DNA of 64,000 nucleotides, taken from Gonocerus acuteangulatus. Its lineage: Eukaryota; Arthropoda; Insecta; Hemiptera; Coreidae. The stretch is taken from positions 85,421,293 through 85,485,292 of the forward strand of contig OX328124.1 in the NCBI GenBank assembly GCA_946811695.1, read 5' to 3'. The notes beneath the pieces are model-generated. The model was not told the DNA's origin, made no database searches, and saw nothing but the letters and a program-made list of their open reading frames with translations. Numbering within the stretch: the first letter of the stretch is position 1; each line of letters opens with the position of its first letter. Both the position numbers and the translations under genes were made by a program. Positions 45,550 through 60,710 of this stretch are shown here, piece by piece.

Positions 45550-45660
45550 CGTACACGAGCTGACCCGACGAACTTCGTACCGCCTAACAGTCGATTCTTT
45601 AATTTTTTATTTTTTTAATACTTATTCTGCTATTCGGGACACCGGGTCAGCTAGTAAGAT
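45550..45660. mobile_element. short TIR element of about 110 bp
   Basis: AGCTGACCCG near 45558 and CGGGTCAGCT near 45646 are inverted ends, with CGACGAACTTCGTACCGCC inside the left one. The interior is T-rich. GGGTCAGCTAGTA-type ends also occur at the end of family C (CAGCTAGT), so the two may be related. Confidence 0.5.
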
Positions 45661-46179
45661 AAAAAAAGAAAAAGAAAATTAATAAGTCAACAATTACATT
45701 ATGTCAAAAAATAAAAATTATAAAACACTTAAAATTCTTTTAATCATCACTAAAAAAATCACAATGAAAATTAAAATTTAAGATTTCTTATTATGATACC
45801 TATTTATTATATTTCATTTTATTTTTAGTTACCTTATCTAAATTAAGTTTAACTTTTATTGTAGTACTTTATGGTAAACGATATTTTTTGTTTGACTACG
45901 AGGCAATTTTTTTTAATTTTTCTCTCCGTAAGAACCATACTTCAAGGAATATTATAAAAAAAGAATTAGCAAAATCGGTTCAGTTGCTCTCGAGATTTGC
46001 GCTTAGCAACACATTTAGTGATTCATTTTTATATTATAGATTAATTAAGGTGGATATTACTTTCCTCATTTTATCACGTTAAAATATGCTTTACATATTT
46101 TGTCAAGATGGCCCTACTGCCAGGGTCATTAAAATCAAGATATACCTATAATAAATATTATGCGAAAATACGCTCTTAA

Positions 46180-46510
46180 AATAGTTCATAGTGGTGAAAA
46201 AAAGTGTTCCAAAATTTCCATAGGTGTTTTATTTTACGAAGACCGCTTCCAGGGACCCATCTTCAATGCCGTGAAACATAATCCCATTTTCCAACTGTAG
46301 CTTGACGATCATCATTTATTTTAGGAATTGCTGAATGGTGGAAATTGATGTTCATCGTGGTGAAAGTTGTCCACATTTTTCTCAGGAGTGTTATTTTACG
46401 GAGAACATTTTAAGGGACTGATCCCATTTTCAATGCCGTGAAACATTGTGGCATGAAGTCGTTCTAGCTACAACTTTACGAGCATAAAATGATTTCCCAA
46501 TTAATTTTCC
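46180..46510. repeat. diverged 167-bp tandem duplication
   Basis: Two units share GTTTTATTTTACG, AGGGAC, ATCTTCAATGCCGTGAAACA-type blocks; TGCCGTGAAACA starts at 46267 and 46434. Otherwise unassigned AT-rich DNA surrounds it. Confidence 0.6.
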
Positions 46511-47400
46511 AGATTCTAATAGCATACATGCTACGTAATTTTGCTATCTATTTAAAATGTGTTAAACCAGTTGAGTGGGTTCGTTTATCTCACGTTATGG
46601 CAAAAGCATTATTGTGACAGCGTTTTACTTCTTCTTGAATACTGTGTAAAGTGCTGCACTTCAATATGACCCCTAATTGCAAGGCTTTAAATATTTTCGT
46701 GGTATTCATCGGAAACGAAGAAAAAATAACTCAGAGCATCCACTAAAACGCCCGCAAGAAAAACGTTGCAATGAAATATGCAAGTCTTGAAGAAATAAGA
46801 GGAGCGAGAGAGAAGAACGACGGCCGTATAGTGCAGCCTAGCCTAGAAAGAAGGATATCTTTTATTCAGTTTGCTCAGGAGAGAAGTCTCTGGCCTGCAC
46901 AGGCTCAGATCGAACAAGGCATTCATGCTTCGAATAATGAACAGTCCAAGGAGACACAATAAAACAGGGCCATGAGCTAAACCCTCTTTTATCCCTGCAT
47001 AAATCCCTTTCAGATTTACAACTCAGCATTCCGTTCCGTTTTTTATCGGCATATATACACCCCACGTTGCATCCTATCATCGCTCTTTACGTGACATTCA
47101 TTTTATATATATATATATATATCCACACACATCGAATGGAGGGAGCGACACTAGTTCGCCAATGACCTTAGTGATCTGTGAGTTGTGTGAGTGAGTATTA
47201 GTCAGTATTGTGTAAATACGTAAATATCTCGTTTATTTAGGTTTAATGGATGTTTTAGGTTAAACGGGGTTTCTTAAAAATAGAAGAAATCATGTAAATG
47301 TATCTGTAATAGTAGTTTTATGAGGACTGATAAGTGGTCAAATTGTAAAAGTGAGTGGTACTTATAACCTTGGCAGTTGGAGCACTTGTAATTAAAAAAA
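46511..47400. other. unassigned sequence
   Basis: It includes a short plus-strand frame rich in charged residues at 46771-46962 without recognisable family and a small TA tract at 47105-47121. No gene can be supported. Confidence 0.3.
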
Positions 47401-48447
47401 AGTCCGTCACGCAGGAGCTGCATAACTAAGCACTTTCCTCAGAATTTGGGTAGTGTAGACTGCTTTCCAGAACAATTTGCTTAAAATATCCTACATAAAT
47501 AAAATAAAAACGTGAATAGTTCTCATTTTGTAATGAGTAACTGATCAATTATTAATTTGCATCCAGAGTTATGTTTACACATGGTACCTACTACACTACG
47601 TAATAAATACAAAAATCCTCATATTATCGTATTTTGATCTAACGCAGGAACAGGATACAGTCACTCTAGTGGTAGAAAGCGCTCCTTGCGGGGGCTTTGT
47701 GAACCTACGTCTGCCGGCTTTTCTATTCAAATATATTACAAATTAAACCCCCGCTTTCCGATTGACCGATTCAGCTCATTTTTACAACACTTCTTTCTCA
47801 TGAGTTACCCACGACGTATACAGCGTTTCGTTACAATACAGCAGAAATTACGACCGGTATGAGTATATTAGGAATTTGGGTCCGGAGTAAACCCCCCCCC
47901 CCTTCTAATGAACCGATTTAGTTTCTTTTTACAACACATATTTACCTGTAGATTACCACTACGAATACCGAGTTTCGTCGAAATATACCAAAAATCACGG
48001 CTGGTAGTGGCGAATTGGTATTGTGGGTCCGGAGTAAACCCCCCCTCCTAATGAACCGATTTCGTTTATTTTTACAAAACATATTTACCTGTGGATTAGC
48101 ACTACGAATACCGAGTTTCGTCGAAATATACCAAAAATCACGGCTGGTAGTGGCGAATTGGTATTGTGGGTCCGGAGTAAACCCCCCGTTCTAATGAACC
48201 GATTTAGTTCATATTTATATCTCACTTTTCTCTCTATATTAACACTACGAATACCAAGTTTCGTTGAAATAGAACAAATATTACGGCTGACATAGTCAAA
48301 TAAGTGTTTTGGGTTCGGGGTAAACCCCCCCTTCCGGTGGACCGACTTTGGTGGTTAACGAACTCGTTCAATCGTTTGCTAATTCAATGCTATATACCAA
48401 GTTTCGTGACGAAAAAACAAAAACTCTGGCCGCTATCGTGTTAACAG

Positions 48448-48538
<91 letters not shown>

Positions 48539-48672
48539 TATATATAAATTTTAACGGGGGTCATTTTCGGTGTCTACTAGGTAGGATCGATAAAGATTTG
48601 AAGAAATTTTTCAAAAATTCCGTCATGAGTCCAACCTCAATAGCTACTTTCCTTCGGAGGAAAGTGCTAAAA
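47401..48672 (+). mobile_element. HINE family B, complete copy
   Basis: It starts AGTCCGTCACGCAGGAGCTG and ends AAAGTGCTAAAA, colinear with 19571-20800, including the 143-bp array (GGGTCCGGAGTAAACC blocks near 47879, 48027, 48170) and two TA runs split by GCATATA (48452-48546). Differences from the other copy are mostly point changes and C-run length. Confidence 0.85.
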
Positions 48673-49241
48673 CAACATAATGATCGCACAGTTATATTTT
48701 TTTTCCTTGGTTTTTAAAGGCCACTCAACCACTATTGGGTCATTTGTGCCTCTTGGTCGGTCCATTGGTAGCATCGAACGCAGAGACAGAGCCCGACGGC
48801 CAGCGGGAGGCGGACCTAGCCAAGGTCGAGTAGAGTCCCCGTGCCAGTCCTACCTTAGTGGCCCGCATCTGGTGACTGGCTGCTAGGTCTATGATAGAAG
48901 GTGTGCTTGCTGGTGCCAGGGCAACCAAACCTTCACAGACCGCATGTGGGGGGGGGGCTCGTCCCCAACCCTAGCCAAGCCCATCGCTCCCGCCGACCCA
49001 CGCGCCCCGCCTCGAACGCCACCAACAAAATTTTCGTAACTAAATGTCTTAACAATTTGAATTATATCAATTAATCATGGCTTATACAATTTTTAAGGGA
49101 CTAATACGTTTTACATTTACTGTTAAGTGAGTTTGAGAAGAAATTTTTATCGAAATACATTCTAGAGGCCAATACTGTTTATAATAGGTGTTGATTGGGT
49201 AAAAGATTTTACTTTAAAATTAAGAATCGCTAAAGTCAGAG
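48673..49241 (-). other. 3' flank of an I-group LINE, with a GC-rich block
   Basis: It lies downstream of the ORF2 stop. 48720-49020 is strikingly GC-rich against the local background, contains a G-run at 48949-48958 and a C-rich stretch (CGCTCCCGCCGACCCACG), and has no long frame. It may be a LINE UTR or an unrelated insert; I cannot tell which. Confidence 0.4.
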
Positions 49242-52200
49242 CTAAATTTTGTTTTTCAAATTGGTTTTATCAAGGAAAGAAAACATATTTGTCAGATGAA
49301 CTGAATTATTGCCTAGTAGCTCTCTAAGATGTATCGGGAGACTCAGTCGAACTCGCTCGTCTTCATATGCCCTACACTCCGTCAGGATATGCTTTACAGT
49401 GAGGGGCACGCCACAAACCTCGCACTCCGGAGGCTCCCCCCTCTCCATGAGATAGCCGTGCGTCAGTCTTATGTGGCCTAACCGTAATCTTGAGAGGGTC
49501 ACTGATTCCCTCCTATTATCCCGCTCCGAACTAGCCCACTTACACACTTCATCCTTAACCTCCCTGAGTTTATCTCCCAATTCCATATTAATCCACTCCC
49601 TTTGCCAAATCTTTATTGTTTCAGACTTAACTATAGAATTAAGGTCTCTGAGTGGGATACCTGTGAATTTAAAACCGCTTATAGAAGCATTTTTTGCTAG
49701 CTCATCAACCACTGTAATTTCTTTAATGTCACAATGACCAGGGATCCAGACGAAATTAATTTTGAACCTATTTTTATTCAATTCGTTAATACTGTATAGA
49801 ATGTCAGACATCAAATTATCATGGGTGTAAATATTCTGTAAACTAATTATAGATGATAACGAATCAGTACAAATAACGACATTAGAATTTCTAGGTATAA
49901 TAAGGTTTAATGCTTTCTTAATTGCTAATAGTTCGGCGGAATAACTGGAACAATGAGGAGAGAGAGAAAACAAATATTGTCGTCCTTCGCAGAGTGCGGC
50001 AGCTCCCACACCATTAGCACTTTTCGACCCATCTGTATATATGTACGTGGAAGGAGGCATACTTTCTTTAATTTTATTTAACTCTGCAGAGTAAAAATAT
50101 GGCGGAGTTTCTTTTTTTATATGTTTAGTTAATGTTAGATTAACAAGCGGTGGTATGAGAGTCCAAGGTGGAATTTGAAGTGGCGAAGAGGTTAAAATGT
50201 TTTCATATCTTAAATTTATTTTTGACAGGAATATTTCAGCTCTAGCGGGGAAGGGTGCTTTATTATAGGCCATGTAATCGTTCTCCCAGTTAGTTTCCAA
50301 TATAATGTTATTAATAGGATGATGAGGTAGTGACTTTACAGATAGATAATATTTCGTTGTTAGAATTTCTCTCCTGTACTTGAGGGGAAATTCTCCAGGA
50401 TCCACTAGCAGACTTGGGGCTGGACTAGAGCGAAAGGACCCCGTGGCTATTCTTATCCCAGAATGGTGTACGGGATCAAGCATTTGAAGAATACGAGGGC
50501 TCGCTGACCCATACGCCATACATCCATAATCCAGCTTAGATCTGATCAGTGACCGGTATAGCATCAACATACTTGTTCGATCACCTCCCCAGTGAGTGTT
50601 GCTCAGTAATCTAAGCAGGTTTAGGGATCTATTACAATTATTCTTGAGGGCTTTAATATGAGGCAACCAAGTGAGATGTTTATCTATAGTTAAACCTAAA
50701 TATTTTATGGAGTCAGCTGTTTCTAAATCTATTCCATCCAAGTTGAGGTATCTTATAGTGTTCGGTGTTCGTTTATTAAAAAGAATACTTTTAGATTTTT
50801 GAGCAGATATTTTGAACCCATGATTTTTCATCCACAGATTGATTTTGTTTAGAGCCTCCTGCATACATTCATATAGATTATCTATATTTTCACCTACGGA
50901 ATAAATTATTACGTCATCGGCAAATAACATAATTTGTATCTCCCTTGAAATTTCTCTTCTTAAGCCATGCATTGCTAACAAAAATAATTTTGCACTGGAG
51001 ACGCCTCCCTGTATCACACCATTTTCCTGACTAAACTCATCAGAGTATATTGAGCCAATCCTAACCTGAAAAGTCCTTGAATTGAGGAAGTTTTCGACAA
51101 AACTTCAACATATTTCCGTTTATACCACATTCACTCAAAGTATTTAAAACCGATCTTCTCCATACTCTATCAAATGCGCACTCGATATCAATAAAAACTG
51201 CTAATACTTTATTTTTTTCGCGGAACGCCTTTATGACAGCAGTTTCGATGGCTACGAGATAGTCCCGCGTACTACGACCCTTCCGGAATCCACTCTGCCA
51301 TTCATCTATTATACCTTCTTTTTCAAGATACCATTCTAAGCGGTTCATAACTAATTTCTCCAGCAATTTACTAAGTGAACAGGTCAGCGAAATAGGTCTA
51401 TAGCTAGTTATTTGGTGGGAAGGTTTATCTTTTTTTGGAACAGGGATAATGATAGCTTTTCTCCACAAGTCTGGAAACCTGATTTGAATATGCCATTAAG
51501 AATTTTGAGTAAAAATGTTTTATTGTTAGGACCTAAATGATTGTACATTGAAATGCATATATTGTCGGGTCCTGGAGAAGTGTCTTTTCTAGATTTCAGT
51601 GCTATTTCAAATTCATGGAAGGTAAATGGGATATTAAGGATATTTAGAGGGTTAGAGGAAATATGTAATGGTGTGGCTTCAATAGTATGTTTATATGTTA
51701 AGAATTCTGGGGTATAATTAAAATTGGAAGAATTATTGTGAAAATATTCAGCAAGACAATTTGCCATTTCGAGTGGATCAGTTATTACTTTATTTGTAGT
51801 TTTAATTATAGACGGGATCGAAGAGGATTTATAACCCATTATTTTTCGGACAACATTCCACACTTCTTTAGAAGAAGTGTTGATGTTTATTTTGGAAATG
51901 AAATTTTGCCAGGATTTCTTTTTTGCTGCCTTTATAGTGTACCTGGCATGCTTTCTAGCTTCTTCATATTTCTCCAAACTGTCTGAAGAAGGGTTAGACT
52001 TAAATTTTTTTAGAGAATTTTTTTCTTTTTTTCACTGCAGCATCACAATCATTGTTCCACCAGGGAACGCCTACATTTTTTGGGGCTGACTTTGTTTTAG
52101 GAATGGATTCCGAGGCTGCCTCAAGGATTATATTGTTAATATTTTTAATAATATCATTAATATTCATTGTTAAATCAGTTTCTGTAATTTGTGCTAAATT

Positions 52201-52935
52201 TTCAAATTTAACCCAATCAGCTTCATTTAGTTTCCATCTCTCCCGTTTGGTAGCTAAGGAATGTTTCTGACTACAATTTATTGTTATTGGAAGATGGTCG
52301 CTTCCATAAGAGTCCTCAAGGACCTGCCACGTTAGTCTAGGTGCTATGCTTGGCGCGGCAAGACTTAGGTCTATGGAAGATAAATTCCTAGTACGTGTGC
52401 AAATGTATGTGGGGGATAAATCGTTTAAAATTATTAAATTGTTTTCATTGATGAATTGTTCGACGATATTTCCTCTATGGTCAGTGTTGGCGTTACTCCA
52501 CCAACTAGAATGGGAATTATAATCACCAAGAAATAGAACAGGTCCAGAGAGTTGTTTAAAAACATTTCTTAAGTCTTCAATAGTAAATGGTTTTCCTGGG
52601 GGAAGATAAATATTACATAAGGTAAAGCTAAAAGGCCGAAAAACTTTAATAGCTATAATTTGGAGGTCTGAAACTATTGAAATTGGTAGAATTGGAAAAT
52701 TTTCTTGAACAAAAATCCCTACGCCTCCACAGGCTCGGCGACCAAGGGTGAAATCTTTTCTGAAGGTTTTATAATTATTTAAATGAAAACTATTAGTGGG
52801 TTTAAGATGAGTTTCCTGTAGGCATATAATAGTAGCATTCGTATCTTTAATTAGACATTGTAAATCTCCCTTGTGTAACAAGATTCCGTTTATATTAAAC
52901 TGAACAATAAATGATGAGTTGGAATTTGTGTTCAT
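49242..52935 (-). pseudogene. ORF2 polyprotein of an I-group LINE, three frameshifts
   Basis: Almost full length, about 1,230 codons. Order: apurinic-type endonuclease (QFNINGIL, CLQETHL, LGDYNSHSSWW, SSIDLSL, SDHLPI) in 52935-52000; reverse transcriptase (SYRPISLTCSLSKLLEKLV, FIDIECAFDRVW, IQGGVSSAKL, LFADDVIIYS); RNase H with the catalytic set TDGS, SAELLAI, CTDSLS and the WIPGHCDI region; then the zinc motif CEVCGVPLTVKHILTEC. The frame is broken three times by single bases: an extra A in an A7 run near 52005, a loss near 51478 (before PDLWRKA) and an extra T near 51100 (before VENFLNSRTFQVRIG). Few other defects, so a relatively recent copy. RNase H plus the terminal zinc motif places it in the I group; the exact clade is uncertain. 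Confidence 0.85.
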
Positions 52936-53067
52936 TAGTGGTAAAAATGGAATAATTTGTTTGGAACTAATAGTGCTAATAGTATAAAAATGTATTAATT
53001 TTAATAATAAATTACAATATGATGTGATTTTTATTATACCTAATTGTATTTAATAATTTATTTAAGT

Positions 53068-55697
<2,630 letters not shown>

Positions 55698-55889
55698 AAA
55701 ATGAAAATTAATTCGAAAATAAAATATAAATAGATGGTTAAAATATAAAAAAGAAAAAATGATATATTAAATGACTGAAGTACTCCCTGATAGCAAGTGC
55801 TGAAGCAGGACGTGTCGGCGGCAGATCCTTTGAAGGCAGGTGGCAGGTTGAAGGCCGGCCCGGTGAAGGGTTGAATCAGCACAGTCTCC
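55698..55889 (-). other. probable 5' UTR of the I-group LINE
   Basis: Directly upstream of ORF1. It includes a less AT-rich block at 55800-55870 (GGCAGATCC, GGCAGGTTGAAGGCCGGCCC) as is common near LINE internal promoters. No motif can be named with confidence. Confidence 0.4.
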
Positions 55890-55976
55890 TATAGGTTAGA
55901 ACAGTTATATTTATTATGTTTATAGGTTAGAACAGTTATATTTATTATGTTTATAGGTTAGAACAGTTATATTTAA
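55890..55976. repeat. 31-bp tandem repeat, about three units
   Basis: ATAGGTTAGAACAGTTATAT starts at 55891, 55922 and 55953. It lies at the upstream edge of the I-group LINE and may be part of its 5' UTR (repeated 5' promoters occur in some LINEs) or a host repeat. Confidence 0.8.
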
Positions 55977-56349
55977 ATCTCTGTATACGCCCAATGTTTT
56001 TTGTACTGACATCTTTATAAGGATAGAATACCTTGGTTGAAATGAGAGACTGTAGCATTTCCTTGGGAATACTCATATACATCGAAGGTGGAGTAGGGAA
56101 TTCTGAGTTCAGCGGGACCATAGATTTAAGAACTCAATTTGCTGCTGGAGGGATTAGGACCCGCTCCTTCTTTGGCACAATTTTTGTTGTTTTTGTAGCT
56201 AAAAATATTATAAATAAAGCTCTCTTTTATACTGGCCGGCTGGGAGTAATTCTGCTGTATAGTAATGTTTTGAGTATATGTTTTGGAAATAACAGTCCTC
56301 AGAATTCGCACTTTTATGATCCTGAAGATAGGTTAGACGACACACGCCT

Positions 56350-56412
<63 letters not shown>

Positions 56413-59301
56413 TTGAAGAGTAAATCACTGCATAGACCATTCCGTGAAATATATTTTTGTTTAAATCAATTATTTATCAAACAATCTATAAAATTAAATT
56501 TATTTAGGGTTACTAAATATTCGTATATAAAAATGACATTGCCTGGATTAATATGAATAAAACGCCTTTCCTTTATACCTTTGTATTCGTTAGATGCATT
56601 TACTTGCAAGCTGCGGGAGTTTGCTATGCCACGCATTTGAGTATTAAACGTAATATTCTTGGTTTAAATTCCAGCCTGTTAAGAACATCTCTTTATTATA
56701 CAGTGGCTAAATTAGAACCAGTCGCTGAAATGTTTATAGTATATTTATGTTTTAAACAGACTATATGGTAAAATAATTGTTTGGTCTGGCATTAATGGGA
56801 TATTATGAACAATTTATTTCTTCGATCAAAATAAATAAACTAATTGATAAAATTTATAACTAAAATAGTAATATTTTTTATAAATCATAATAACAATAGA
56901 ATCAACGAATTTTGAAATTATAAGTCTTCATCATGAAGAAAAGCAGTTGTTTTCACACGAGGATTTTCCGAGTGGGAATAATTCAATTCAGAATATATGA
57001 AAAAAGTTGATGGGGAAAGAAAACTTTATCCATTTATAACAGGAAGAAAAGTCCATGCCCTGGAGGTCTCCACTAAATGAATATGTTAATCTCCGGGCAG
57101 CCGGTCCTATTTCATAGCAACTTTATACGCAATTCCACTTATTCTAACTATAAAAATCATCATAATTGTCGAACTTTTCTTGAAACTCTTTTCTCTGTCT
57201 CTTAGGATAAATATTTCCTCGGAGATACTCACTTAGATATAAGCACTGATAAGCCCAAAAGAGATATTATTAACATTTTGGTAGAATGACTTATTATTGC
57301 AGCGAACCATGTGAAATTGTGAAAATATGTACTGACTGTCCTTGCACCTGAGGGAGGAAGCTCTTCTTCTTTACATCTTAATCTTAAATATTTCTGCACA
57401 AAATCTATCCTTATTATACTAATAAATCTGCCTTTTAATATAATAAATTAACAGATTTACTATACTTGTAGAATCACAAGTCATATATTTTTTTTAACAT
57501 TTATTTATGAGCAGCATTATTTATATGGTAATTCGGTCTGTACAATTATACAGTGTGTATCGCTATCATATGAAAATATTCTTGAGAGTGAAACTGTACA
57601 CAGAACGTATTTCAGTGCAGCCAGCCGCACGTTTATATCTGTTTTGTTCAAGACATATGGCGTTCTGAAGGTTATTTAGAAGAAAAAAAAAACGTGTTTT
57701 TTAAGGAAAAACTCAATTGTCTATGCCTGTCCACATTATTTTTCAACTTTACACTACATTTTTGAAATCAGCACTACATTTTCTTTAAGACTAATGTATT
57801 TTTAATGTTCAAAAGTCTCTTTTTGAAATCATAGTACCTGTTAAAATCATTTATATTGAGAAAGAAGTCTAGTTAGCGAAAAAAATTGAGAATTTCCGCT
57901 TTTCGAAAATAATTCTGCACATTTTTAAGGTGCAGGATCTTACAAATGTTGTAAAATTTAATAAACTTTCTAATGGTATACTCAGAGCTGAGCTTATCTC
58001 TCAAGTTCATAGTATAATTGGGAATTCAAAGGGAAAATCAACCAATAAATAAAGGAGATATAGGTTCATTTTTTTATTTTATAAATGGAATTAAATGGAA
58101 TCGTATCTTATTATCTGAAATGAAATGGAAATTAATCTTGATGAAATTGGCATTTAATGATTTCATTATAATGTAAGCTTTAGAAGATAAATAAAAATAA
58201 TAATAATAATAATTACTTTGGAAATTATTAAAAATCCTGCAACTGGCCTTCTCCTTGCAGAACTCGCGCAACAGTCACCTCTGGCCATATGATAATGCGT
58301 CTTTCGGCATCATATGACCAATCCATTTTTTAATCTAGATGGTTGAATTCGAATGGTTTGTATGGTCTCCTCCTAGTAGAACACACTGACAACCTTTGGC
58401 CATCACCGCTGATGAGACAATTCCAATCTCATCATGATTAAATGTCATTTTCACACGATTCGCGAATACTTGCGATCATTTGGCTTATGTGTAAATGGGA
58501 ACTTTGTACAGTTCCGACTTAAGCCTACCCCATTCATAATCAAGTGATACCAAATCAAAGGTTCGAGCCGGCCAATGAACAGAGCCAAATCTCTCAATCA
58601 TTCGTTCTAAGATAATGTTGATTTAGCCAGTTTATGATTATTTAGATAATGGTACACTGATGTTTCACCAAGCACTGTGCTCATAAAAAATGTTCTAGAT
58701 AACAATTCTCTTATTATTGTTATTTTTTTTTTATTAATTTTTTTTTTTTTTGGCGATTAGACCGCACGAATAATTGTTATCTACTGAAATAATATTGCCT
58801 AAATAAGATTTATCACACTAAGTGTTTTGATAAAATGGGAGTACTTAGTATGCAATAATGTAAATTACTATTGTTAAATAATCAGATTCAATAAATATAC
58901 GATTGCTCATATAATTAAGATTATTATACCAATGAAAGACCTGGGGACAACAAAAAATAACAGTAAAAATTATGAAAATGATAATTGTACAATGGAATAA
59001 AAACCCCAAATATCAAAAATAAACATTATTTGCTATTTCCCGTAAAATGTTTTTAAAAAATAAGATGGTAGACTTTGAATACCATTCGGTAGTAAAAGTA
59101 TTTTATTTTAATGTTATACTATAAACTTTACTAAGGGCACCACTCTTGTTAGCAATATAATATGCATTTATAATGTAGTTTGTTAACTGAAATATTTGTT
59201 ATTTATATCAAAACTGTACTAAAAGTTATCTATAGCTAAAAGGGCGATTATTTACCACAGTACCGAAATTGATTAATTGTAAGAGAAAGACTTTATATAT
59301 A

Positions 59302-59303
<2 letters not shown>
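55977..59303. other. unassigned 3.3-kb region
   Basis: No mobile-element family from this window was recognised apart from the (TA)n tract at 56350-56411. Short frames (56033-56416, 56553-56771) lack recognisable domains. With 42346-44714 this is the best candidate for unique host sequence. Confidence 0.3.
56350..56411. repeat. (TA)n microsatellite
   Basis: A TA run with one ACATATATA interruption. No HINE motifs adjoin it. Confidence 0.85.

Positions 59304-59354
<51 letters not shown>
59304..59354. repeat. (TA)n followed by TTTA and T runs
   Basis: Simple repeat immediately 5' (plus strand) of the hammerhead-containing segment. Confidence 0.85.
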
Positions 59355-59360
<6 letters not shown>

Positions 59361-59440
59361 TTATTTATTTTTTTTTTTTATAAATATGGCACAGGTCGAA
59401 ATAATAGTACTCCATTTTATGTACTATTTTTTTTTGGCAC

Positions 59441-59486
59441 GCCCTACATGTTTCGTGGCCTTTATGCCACCTCCTCAGGGGCCACT
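59441..59486 (-). ncRNA. hammerhead ribozyme motif, type I, dimer-type stem III
   Basis: Read on the minus strand: GGCCC, then the intact core CTGAGGA, one extra G, stem II GTGGC / GCCAC with a six-base loop, then GAA, the palindrome ACATGT, the cleavable A and GGGC. GGGC pairs with GCCC just before the core to give a 4-bp stem I. All invariant core bases are present. Such short-stem-III hammerheads occur in Penelope-like elements, where two copies pair to act. The extra base before stem II is shared with the three degenerate copies in this window. Confidence 0.65.
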
Positions 59487-59933
59487 AAATCCTAAAAATT
59501 TTTAACAAATTTTAAATAACACATTTCTCATTTTAATAAATCCAATAATTTTTCAATAATAATTATAAACAGAGAAATATTACATTTTCGATACTAACTC
59601 CTAACCTTAAATCTATAGGTAAAATACAATAAAAATATTGCTACATTGTACATACCCCATGTGTGGTACTTCATTCGATTTTTTGTGGGTAAGGGTTTTA
59701 CAGTGTAATAGTTTAGTTAAGGGAGTAATCAATTTGTCCTCTAGAGTACTGTCATCTGGAATAGCTTCTAACTTTTCTAGTCTAGTGATTAGATGTTTGT
59801 AGGTTGATTATTGGTATCAAATATCAAGCATTAAGGAGAACTTTATGCAGAATCCAAAGACCCTGGTTTTATATGAAGTACAAATGCCAGTAGGTATGCG
59901 GCAACTAAATTTTAATTAATACAGTAATGAGAT
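59487..59933. other. unassigned sequence
   Basis: AT-rich; presumably the body of whatever element carries the hammerhead motif, but no protein or terminal signal was recognised. Confidence 0.3.
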
Positions 59934-60709
59934 CCCATAAAAAAACATAAATGTGAAATAGAGGCCAAGTTCCTCCCCCCACAAAGAAACACTCCCTTCC
60001 CCAAAAAGCGAGAAATATCTTCTCCTAAAACCCCCAAAAAACGGCTTACCATCCTACACTCCAAACAAAGTAGTATGAGTTGGTGTATTAAGTGTACCAT
60101 ATTTTCAACTAAAAATATTTGCCAGTACAAGAGATGATACAAGAAAGAAATGTCCAAGTTCATTACTTAGAAGACCTATTAGTAACTTACTAAGAACTGT
60201 AATGACACTTCAACTGACCTTTAAAAACAAGAATAAAAATACTTATATCCAGTTACTAAAATATCACTTTCCTCAACGAGGTATATTCTTAAACTTGGCA
60301 ATGTTTTTTTTGTGCCGAAATTATCTTTAGAGAGAAAACTAAACATTGCCAAGTTTGAGAATATACCTGTTTGCGGAAAGTGATATTTTAGTAACTGGAT
60401 ATAAGTATTTTTATTGTTGTTTTTAAAGGTCAGTTGAAGTGTCATTACAGTTCTTAGTAAGTTACTAATAGGTGTTCTAAGTAATGAACTTGGACATTTC
60501 TTTCTTGTATCATCTCTTGTACTAGCAATATTTTTAGTTGAAAATATGGTACACTTAATACACCACCTCATACTACTTTTTTTGGAGTGTAGGATGGTAA
60601 GGCGTTTTTAGGGGGTTTTAGGAGAAGATATTTCTCGCTTTTTGGGGAAGGGAGTGTTTCTTTGTGGGGGAGGAACTTGGCCTCTATTTCACATTTATGT
60701 TTTTATGGG
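59934..60709. repeat. large palindrome, arms of about 370 bp
   Basis: The arm 59934-60306 and the arm 60341-60709 are inverted copies with only scattered differences, separated by 34 bp. The inner ends are AAACTTGGCAATGTTT and AAACATTGCCAAGTTT; the outer ends are CCCATAAAAA and TTTTTATGGG. Neither arm encodes a recognisable protein. It adjoins a Tc1-like pseudogene and may be a foldback element or an inverted duplication. Confidence 0.85.
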
Positions 60710-60710
60710 T

